Below are positions 10,727-17,500 of a stretch of 20,945 nucleotides of DNA, piece by piece. Positions within the stretch are counted from its first letter, which is position 1. Every line of letters starts with the position of its first letter. Made by a program: the position numbers and the translations under genes. The notes under the pieces are model-generated. The model was not told the origin of the DNA and ran no database searches. It saw only the letters and a program-made list of their open reading frames with translations. Origin of the DNA: a virus; the IMG/VR virus record IMGVR_UViG_3300049595_004368, positions 1 through 20,945 of that record; one strand, 5' to 3'.

Positions 10727-11059
10727 TCACCTGTTCGCGATCTCTCTCTCGAGGCGCTCGAGCGTGGCGACCACGCGCGCCTGTTGTTCGTCGTGCCGCG
10801 CGAGCACCATCTCGAACTGCTCCCGGCAGGCTTCGCGCTCGAGTGCCATCTGCCGCTCGAAGAACTCGCGCTCGAGGCGCAACTGGGCCGCGAACTCGGA
10901 CACGCTGCGGCGATGTTCGTCCATCGCGCGGTCGACGAGCTTCGGCAGGTAGCGGTAGATTGCCAAGGCGATGATAGCCAGAACGCCGATTGCGCCGATG
11001 TCGCCGACGCTGGCCATCGAGATGGACTCCGCGACGGAGGACTCGAGCGCGGCGACCAT
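10727..11059 (-). CDS. Single-pass membrane protein with coiled coil, 110 aa; holin-like candidate
   Basis: ATG at 11059 overlaps the stop of the lipoprotein gene upstream (TGATG); a longer frame to 11128 is less likely. Residues about 18-38 (IGAIGVLAIIALAIYRYL) are one membrane segment, with an acidic N terminus and a basic flank after it (KLVDRAMDEHRRS), predicting the C terminus in the cytoplasm by the positive-inside rule. Residues 45-110 are a long charged coiled coil (LRLEREFFERQMALEREACREQ). Topology is opposite to a classical inner-membrane spanin. It lies immediately after a probable u-spanin, so it belongs to a lysis or envelope module; holin, antiholin or scaffold are possible. Confidence 0.65.
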   Translation of the reverse strand: MVAALESSVAESISMASVGDIGAIGVLAIIALAIYRYLPKLVDRAMDEHRRSVSEFAAQLRLEREFFERQMALEREACREQFEMVLARHDEQQARVVATLERLEREIANR

Positions 11060-11466
11060 CACGCGCCTCGCTCGGCCTCGTGGGCCTTGTGCAGGGCCTT
11101 CTTTCTCGTCCAGTCGCGGCCCAGCCACGTCGCGATCATCGAGGCTAGCGCGATGCCGATGGCCTCGGGCAGGCCGACGAGCTTCGACACCGTGCCGGCG
11201 AGGTCCTGCGTGCGCTGGTTCACGTCCTGCCCGACGGCGGCGACCTCGCGCTCGTACTCCTCGCGGGCCTCGGAAAACTTGCGCTCGACGTCGTCACGGT
11301 CGGCCGCGTCGGTGTGCAGTCGAGCGATCTCGACTTCGGCCAAGGAAAGGCGCTTGTCGACCGTGAATCCCAGCTCCGCGATGTCGCCGGAAGTGGCGCA
11401 GGAGGTGAGGGCCGCCGTTGCCAGCACGCTGGCGAACAGCCACGAGAGGATGATGGATCGGCGCAC
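11059..11466 (-). CDS. Probable unimolecular spanin (lipoprotein plus C-terminal membrane segment), 135 aa
   Basis: GTG at 11466 has a perfect AGGAGG 5 bases upstream; the very long upstream frame is a shadow of the preceding gene. Residues 1-23 are a lipoprotein signal with lipobox LTSC (C23). Residues 35-90 are charged helix/coiled coil (VEIARLHTDAADRDDVERKF). Residues 100-116 (PEAIGIALASMIATWLG) form a C-terminal membrane segment followed by RDWTRKKALHK, a cytoplasmic anchor. An acylated N terminus, periplasmic coiled coil and inner-membrane C terminus is the plan of u-spanins such as phage T1 gp11, similar in length, which join outer and inner membranes in the last step of lysis. This implies a diderm host. 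The alternative is a holin-like or tail-associated lipoprotein. Confidence 0.6.
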   Translation of the reverse strand: MRRSIILSWLFASVLATAALTSCATSGDIAELGFTVDKRLSLAEVEIARLHTDAADRDDVERKFSEAREEYEREVAAVGQDVNQRTQDLAGTVSKLVGLPEAIGIALASMIATWLGRDWTRKKALHKAHEAERGA

Positions 11467-11480
11467 GACTTCCTCCTTGC

Positions 11481-11879
11481 TCAGGGCTGGTAGGTCAGGC
11501 CCAACGCTTCCGCTTCGTTGGGGCGCAGGACGCCTTGCTCGAGGAGCCACGCCGGCAGGGGCTCGCCGACGGCTCCGTCGATCTTGAGGTCTCGGGACTT
11601 GGACCACACGAGCCAGCGGCCCGCCTCGACCTCGAAGGGTCCGAGCACCGTCGCTCCCTGCGGCATAGTCGAGGATGGCTTCTCGTAGAGTTCGACCGCG
11701 AGCGACGCGCGCGCCACGACGAGCAGCGTGTCGCCGTCGAATCGCGCCACCGCGGCCGCGCTCGACTCTTCGCTGCTCACCACCACCGAGCCCACCAGCT
11801 TCGGCTTGAGGCCAAGCGAGGGACAGGACGAAAAGAAGAGGCCGCAGCAGACGGCCAGCAAGGCGCGCAAGGTGTCCAT
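11481..11879 (-). CDS. Predicted lipoprotein, 132 aa
   Basis: The first 19 residues MDTLRALLAVCCGLFFSSC form a short hydrophobic signal ending in a lipobox-like FSSC (C19). The remainder is soluble and beta-rich with SVVVSSEESSAAAVARFDGD, TLLVVARASLAVELYEKP and an acidic/hydrophobic C terminus. No family is recognised. It lies 14 bases upstream of the u-spanin-like gene and shares its lipoprotein character, so the two may act together. Start ATG 11879 gives the signal peptide directly; no strong Shine-Dalgarno is visible. Confidence 0.6.
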   Translation of the reverse strand: MDTLRALLAVCCGLFFSSCPSLGLKPKLVGSVVVSSEESSAAAVARFDGDTLLVVARASLAVELYEKPSSTMPQGATVLGPFEVEAGRWLVWSKSRDLKIDGAVGEPLPAWLLEQGVLRPNEAEALGLTYQP

Positions 11880-11924
11880 GCCGACAGTCTCGCGCGCGCA
11901 TGCAAAGTCCGCGTTGGCGTATTC

Positions 11925-12329
11925 TCAGACCGGCGTCTGGGCGATCACGATCCAGCCAGTGCCATCGCAAATGAAGGTGGCCGAGTCATACGCGACGTAG
12001 AGCGTCGGGCCCGCCGAACCGCCGTTGATCAAGTTCGCGCCCGTGGGGAAGGTTTCAGCGCCGCCGCCCGTCACCACGCGGCTGAGAACCGTAAAGGTGC
12101 GGTGCTTGAAGTTCGCGGCCAGCGGCAAATACACCTGAATTACCGCGGCCGTGCTGTCGCAGATGACGCAGTCGTCGCCCTCGACGATCGTGTAGGGACT
12201 GTCCGCGTCGACCAGCAAGCGGATGTTCTTCGTGTGGCGCAGCGTCGTGTTGGTGTTGATCGTCGACCGCGAGGCCGAGACCAAGTCGCTGGCATTGATG
12301 GTCGTGATGGCTGTGGTGATCGTGCTCAT
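11925..12329 (-). CDS. Fibre-tip-like structural protein, 134 aa
   Basis: ATG at 12329 overlaps the stop of the hexapeptide-repeat gene (ATGA); the upstream frame is a shadow. The N-terminal helix/strand (MSTITTAITTINASDLVSASR) is followed by a beta-rich domain with the pattern common at the ends of phage fibres: YTIVEGDDCVICDSTAAVIQVYLPLA, RTFTVLSRVVTG, GANLINGG and a terminal ATFICDGTGWIVI. Small trimeric tip domains with W-x-x-x endings are known from many fibres. It is the last of five small fibre/structural genes after the tail-tip gene, and is probably virion-associated. Confidence 0.6.
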   Translation of the reverse strand: MSTITTAITTINASDLVSASRSTINTNTTLRHTKNIRLLVDADSPYTIVEGDDCVICDSTAAVIQVYLPLAANFKHRTFTVLSRVVTGGGAETFPTGANLINGGSAGPTLYVAYDSATFICDGTGWIVIAQTPV

Positions 12330-12706
12330 GATCTTTGGACGTCGTGGAGGATCTCGTCTTCGACGACTTGATTGCCGCCGATGAATGTGCAGCCGTAGAG
12401 CTCCGACGCTCCTCGAATGATGGCGTTGCCGTAGATCCTGGACTCGCCATCCACGCGCGACGTGCCCTCGACGATGCAGTTGCCGAAGCACTGGGCCTCG
12501 TGATCGACGAAGGCGTTGCCGCGAATTTGTGCGCGCTCGTAGATCCAAGCGTCCCCGCATACCCACGCGGACCCGTAGACCTTGGCCGTCGAGTCGATCC
12601 ACACGACATCATCGACGACCGCGGTGTCGGCCACCCAGCCGCCGCCGTTGGCATGCTGGTGCGCCGGCACGGGACCAGCTCCGTCACCGAAGTCGTAGGT
12701 GGTCAT
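12326..12706 (-). CDS. Hexapeptide-repeat (left-handed beta-helix) phage protein, 126 aa
   Basis: Opens MTTYDFGDGAGPVPAHQHAN then GGGWVADTAVV, a start seen in many phage hexapeptide-repeat proteins. Residues 35-105 contain a run of six-residue repeats: AKVYGSAWVCGDAWIYERA, AFVDHEA, CIVEGTSRVDGESRIYGNA, IIRGASELYG. These build left-handed beta-helix prisms (YdcK-like or transferase-like). It could be a structural fibre element or an acyltransferase-type enzyme; no catalytic His is obvious in a conserved setting, so structural is favoured. The start overlaps the stop of the upstream gene (ATGA), and the end overlaps the next start. Confidence 0.75.
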   Translation of the reverse strand: MTTYDFGDGAGPVPAHQHANGGGWVADTAVVDDVVWIDSTAKVYGSAWVCGDAWIYERAQIRGNAFVDHEAQCFGNCIVEGTSRVDGESRIYGNAIIRGASELYGCTFIGGNQVVEDEILHDVQRS

Positions 12707-13890
12707 CGTTCCGCCACCACTACATGGCCCGTCAGCGTCACCGCCGTGGAACTAGTGTTCTTGATGAAGGGGATGATGACCGAGCCCGTGTAGATGCGGA
12801 TGCCGGGGTCGCTGTACTTCGACACGAGGGCGACGTTGACTTGAGTGCAGCTCAGCAGAGTCAATGGTCTGGCCACGATGAGCGACACCGCACCGCCTCC
12901 AAGCGATGTGCCCAGAGTAATCGACTGGATACTGCGCACACCCTTGTCGCCTGCCGCTAGCTGGAACCACACAACCGTGCCGAGCACCGGGGTCGGCGGG
13001 ATCTGATCGCCAGCAACGCCGAGCAGCGTGGCTGTGCGGTTGCCCGTGCCGGCAGAGTTGGTGTAGGTCACCGTGCTGTTGGTGATCGCAGCGGCGTTCG
13101 TATTGGCCGTGGTGGTCAACAGGCCGATGACATAGCCCTCGCCATCCGTGCTGCCGTTCAGGTCACGAGCAGGGAAGGTGGGCGATGTGATGGCCTGCGC
13201 CGTAGTCGTCGTCACCACGATGCCCGTGTTTACCCACACGACATCCGCCAGCATGATCGTGCAGAGCGTGGTCGTGGTCGCTGCCGTCTCGGTGATGTAC
13301 AGAGAGCCAGTCGGTGACCACAGTTGGAGCGAACCATTGTCCGCCGCGGTCGTGCCGTCAGTCGCTCGCCCATTTAGACCAGGAGTTCCCGGCGACCACG
13401 CGCCCGTGAATCCCGCGTCCTTGCCGAAGCTGTACCAGTAGGCTGTACCTTCGGTCGCTGTTCCGACCTTGTTGATCGGGATGACTCGACCAGTGATGCC
13501 CGTATTGACAGGGCTATTGACCTTCTTGTCGCCCGTTGCGTCGTACACCGACCATTCGCAGCCGTCAGTGTATTGCAGAGACTCACCTGCCATGAGCACC
13601 GCCTTGAACAGGCAGTACTCCGTACCGCTGACATCCTTCTTGACCGTCACGGTGTTGGCCGTGCTGGCGTGACGATTGAAGACCGAGATCGACTTTACGC
13701 CGCGCTGGGTTGACGATGCGGGCGCAGCGACAATCACGGTCGTACCCGCCGTGTTGATCGTGCCGTGGCCGTCGCCCGGAGTGAACGCGGTCGTGGTCAT
13801 GTCCACATACGACACCGCATAGTCAATGTCCGCGGTCGAGCTCGTCGTGAGGTCGATGCTCTTGGTTGTCGCGTCGAGTGTGATCGCCAT
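12703..13890 (-). CDS. Phage structural (tail/fibre) protein, 395 aa
   Basis: Beta-rich, Thr/Ala/Gly/Ser-rich and low in charge: MAITLDATTKSIDLTTSSTA, then ISVFNRHAST, VNTGIVVTTTTAQAITSPTF, ATLLGVAG and VSLIVARPLTLLSC. The first 110 residues follow a pattern I associate with phage virion proteins that begin AITLDxTTKS; about 110-290 is probably a second beta domain. Start ATG 13890 has a GGAGGA 9 bases upstream. Likely part of the fibre or of virion decoration. The composition is less GC-biased at third positions than the tail-tip gene, consistent with a modular origin of fibre genes. Confidence 0.65.
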   Translation of the reverse strand: MAITLDATTKSIDLTTSSTADIDYAVSYVDMTTTAFTPGDGHGTINTAGTTVIVAAPASSTQRGVKSISVFNRHASTANTVTVKKDVSGTEYCLFKAVLMAGESLQYTDGCEWSVYDATGDKKVNSPVNTGITGRVIPINKVGTATEGTAYWYSFGKDAGFTGAWSPGTPGLNGRATDGTTAADNGSLQLWSPTGSLYITETAATTTTLCTIMLADVVWVNTGIVVTTTTAQAITSPTFPARDLNGSTDGEGYVIGLLTTTANTNAAAITNSTVTYTNSAGTGNRTATLLGVAGDQIPPTPVLGTVVWFQLAAGDKGVRSIQSITLGTSLGGGAVSLIVARPLTLLSCTQVNVALVSKYSDPGIRIYTGSVIIPFIKNTSSTAVTLTGHVVVAER

Positions 13891-13891
13891 C

Positions 13892-14167
13892 TCAGAATCC
13901 TCCGAACGCCATGCGCGTCATGATCTGCGGCTGAGTCAATCCACCGCCGTTGCCCGGACTGGCCCACGTCCCGTCCGATCGCAGGAAGTTTGTGGTGCCG
14001 CCTCCGCTCGACGGCGTCAGGCCCGCGTCCGAAGACGAGAACAAAGGCAGCGTGACGTCCGCGCCCGTGCTGCTCGTCAGCAGCCGCGTCGCCGCCGTGT
14101 AGCCGAGATCGGTCGATCCACCGCCGCCGCCCTTGGCCTTGCAAAGCTTCGTCTGGTAACGACTCAC
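13892..14167 (-). CDS. Short tail-fibre-type protein, 91 aa (GTG start)
   Basis: GTG at 14167 overlaps the previous stop (GTGA). After a basic start SRYQTKLCKAKGGGGGS the protein reads TDLGYTAATRLLTSSTGADV, LPLFSSSDAGLTPSSGGGTT and NFLRSDGTWASP, the repeat-like segments that recur in phage fibre shafts next to knob domains. It is too short to be a fibre alone; it is probably a linker or adaptor subunit, or a fragment of a once larger fibre gene. Confidence 0.65.
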   Translation of the reverse strand: MSRYQTKLCKAKGGGGGSTDLGYTAATRLLTSSTGADVTLPLFSSSDAGLTPSSGGGTTNFLRSDGTWASPGNGGGLTQPQIMTRMAFGGF

Positions 14168-14532
14168 ACCGTGTACCTCTGGTAGTAGCCGTAGACGACG
14201 ACTCTACTGGCGGCGTCAGCGTACGCTTTCACGATCACGCCGTTCTGCATGAGCCTCTTGTCTTGAACGACAACAGCACCATCGCCGTGGACAAGGTCGA
14301 TATGGATCAAGTCATCCGGCGAACTCGTTCCGCCCATCAACAACCATAGACCAGTGCTGGCATGACCTGTAGCCACATGGCACGCCTCGATGGTTAGGAA
14401 CTCGAGCGTGGTCGTGCCCGAGTTCACGGTGTGGATCGTCTGCGCTCCACCGCTCGTCGTCGCTGTGATGAGGATGTTCTTGCCGTTGGTCTGCCCGGAC
14501 AAATAGCTGGTGACGATGTCTCCGCGTGCCAT
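14164..14532 (-). CDS. Small phage structural protein, 122 aa
   Basis: Beta-rich, with MARGDIVTSYLSGQTNGKNI, ITATTSGGAQTIHTVNSGTT, TLEFLTIEACHVATG, LIHIDLVHGDGAVV and a terminal VVVYGYYQRYTV. The pattern matches small virion/fibre-associated beta-sandwich proteins of tailed phages, without a named family that I can fix. It starts three bases after the tail-tip stop and its end overlaps the GTG of the next gene. Confidence 0.6.
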   Translation of the reverse strand: MARGDIVTSYLSGQTNGKNILITATTSGGAQTIHTVNSGTTTLEFLTIEACHVATGHASTGLWLLMGGTSSPDDLIHIDLVHGDGAVVVQDKRLMQNGVIVKAYADAASRVVVYGYYQRYTV

Positions 14533-14535
14533 GTA

Positions 14536-17500
14536 TCACGTCCTCCCAAAGATCTGGTGCTCGACGAAGAACTGTAGACCGCTGCGCTCGAAGCGTTGCC
14601 GCGGGATGCGCAACAACTGCGTCGAGAACCGATAGATGCGGACTTGGAAGGCCGTGCTCGGACGAGTCATGGTGAGCCTCCATTGGACGTGCTGGCAGCG
14701 AACCTTGCCCGGCGTGTATGCCTGAAAGTCCGAGTAGGTGTCGTCCTCGTCCAGCGTGCGAAACTCGATCTTCACCTCCACGCGCCCGAGGTCGTCGGCC
14801 GCGGCGAGCTTGTTCAACGGCCCTTCCCACGACCACTGCGCCTCGCCGTTGTCCCAGACGTGCGCGCTGTCGTCCCACGTCGTCGGCCAGATCTGCTCGC
14901 CGACGAAGAATGCCGAGTTGTAGAACCATTCGGCGCGCTGGTCCACGAGCACCAAGGGATCGGACGTCGTGTACGTCGCCGTCAAGTTCGAGCCGCTGAA
15001 CTCGAGGTAGCCCTGCGGGAACATGATCGAGGTCGTCACTTGGCAGTTCGTCAGCGTGGCGTTCGGCGTGACCGCGCCCGACCTGCGCCATCCGATCCCG
15101 TAGTCCTCCCAAGATCGAGTGAAGTAAGTGCTGTTGCCCGAGTCGACGATGGCCTCGCTGTCCACAGGAGCGGGATTCCACGCCACGACGTCCGCGGTCG
15201 ACCACTTGTTGCGCTCGCTGACCGCGCGCACGAACAACTGACCAGCCTGACCGATGCCGTGCAGGTGCTCGCGAGCCGAGACGCTCGTCGCCACCGCGCT
15301 GGTCCAATTCGCCGTCGGCCCGAACTTGCCGGAGTCCTGCGGCATCGCGCCGACACGCTGTCCAAGCAGCCAGCCGCCGCGCCGAATCTCGAGCGTGGTG
15401 GACTCGTCGACAGATCCGGGCTCGACGCGGTACGTCGCCAGCTCGCCGTCCAAGGAGTATGGGAACGACGAGTCCCAGTCCGGCGCAGTCGGTGCCGGCG
15501 ACCGGCCGATCATGCGCACGGACGACTGCCCGCTGCGCGACGGCAGGCGTGCTTGCCCGCCTTGGCTCCGCGACACGACGGCCACGAGGAAGGAATCGCC
15601 GACGGCTGCGTTCTCGAGCGTGACGACGGCTGAACGGTCGCTGGGAAGCGCCGTGGCCTTGAGTTCGAAGAACGGCTCGAGGAGGCCGATGTCGGGCGCG
15701 ACGTACACGTCGAAGCCGGCCAGCGTGTCCGAGGAGTTGTCGCCGTACTCCCACGACACCAGGAGTCTTGGCTGATGCGATCCGCCCGGCCCACGCGCCA
15801 CGACTTCCTTCGCGCGCACGTTGTCGACGATCGGCGGGATCGACTGACGACCAGCGGCCGGAGTCTCGGCGGTCAGGAACTCCACGTCGATGTCAGGCGT
15901 GTCGCCGACGTCCTCGACGTCGTACACGCTTTCGACGTACTCCGACCATTGGATCTCGCGCTGGAGCTCCGGCGTCAACGTGATGGAGTCGACCTGCGCC
16001 AGCAGGTCTTCGCCGTCGGTGTGGAGGATCCACACGTCGTCCTTCAGAGGCGCGATGCCGTAGCCCGTCGACACCGTGATCGGCGAGCCGATGGCATAGG
16101 TTCCGGCCGCCGAGGTGACGGTCAACGTCGGCGGGTTGGAGACGCCTGCGTTCGCGCTTCGCACGGTCAGCTTGTACGTCGTCGCGGCCGCGAGCACGAC
16201 CGTGCGATCAAGGTACACCTGCGTGCTCAGGCTCGAGTCCTGCTTCACGCGACCAGAGACGCCGCGGTCGAGTACGTCGTGCGCGATGCGAATCACGTCC
16301 AGCGGCTGGAGGCCGACGAGGTCGATCGAGCCCACGAAGCGTCCCTTCCTCCGCACCTCGTTCTCTTGGTTTAGCAGGTAGCGCGCCTGCCGTAGAACTT
16401 GAGCGCGTCGGATCACGCCTTCTTGGAAGAAGTTCCGCCGGCGAATCAAGCCGGAGTCAGTCGTGCCGGCGATGGTCGGATGCTCTACGGAGACCATGGA
16501 CCGCTCGTAGAACAGCGCCTCGTCCAAGAAGCCGATCTCGATCTGGTTGAAGCGCGTCTTGGGGTTGAGGTACTCGACCTCGAAGCTGCCCGCCTCGATC
16601 TGCGCCATGCCGACGATCTCGGACACGCTCTTCGGCTTGAACACCGCGATGCGCACCTTGCGTCCGTCACGGATGATCGTCGCGCGGCCGCTGGCGCACA
16701 CTTGGAGCAGTGCATCCCACGCCGAACCCTGCTGGTCGATCGCGCCGTCGTACTGGAATCGAGGATGCCGAGTCTGGATGGTGCCGGCCGGAGTCACGAC
16801 CGAGGACATAAGCGAGCCCACGGCCCACGGCGTGTTCGAGAGCGACGGGTTGCGCACGATGATCTTGTGCGGAGCAACGGCCGGACGCTGGATGTCGACG
16901 ATCTCGTAGTTGCCGGCGACACCTGCGTTGTCCGAATTGAACGCGACGCCAGACGGCAAGGAAGGCGTGCCCGTGACCCAGATGTAGTCGCCGATCTTGA
17001 CCGTGCTCGGGATCGAGTCCTTCGGCACATAGAACTCGAACACGCGGCCGCTGCTGTCCGTCGTGTGCAGTACGTCGCTCCACGTCATCGCCGAACCGCT
17101 GGTCGTCGCGCTGTAGGTAGCCGTGTAGCCGGACTGGTTGTAGACCAGTCCGTCGCAGTAGTCGGCCCACTCTTGGAACGTGGCGATGTCGAGGTCGGTG
17201 TTGTCGAACGTATTGCCGAGTCCCCAGTTCTTGTCGAGCAACATGTCGACGACGATCCACGCAGGGCAGCGCGAGAACTCGACCGTGAACGTCGGGAAGT
17301 CGGTCGAGATCTTGTCCCACACCGGCACCTTTCGGCCCTTCACCACGACCGTCACGTTCGGCGTGTTGCCGCTGATCTCGCTCGAGGCGCGTACGTTCAC
17401 GCCGACCAGGGGAGCTGTCGGATAAGTGAACGGGTCGTACTCGCGCAGCGAAAGCGACTGCCAGCGCATCGTGTCCGCTGCGTTCACGCTCGAGGAGTTC

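Noticed and set aside
10727-11059. Classical i-spanin (Rz-like) call
   Set aside because: The membrane segment is N-terminal and followed by a coiled coil, but the basic residues lie after the segment, predicting a cytoplasmic C terminus.
14312-15754. 480-aa open frame on the minus strand, overlapping the tail-tip gene in another frame
   Set aside because: Arg/Gly/Ala-rich shadow of the J-like and small structural genes, with no recognisable domain and no ribosome-binding site.
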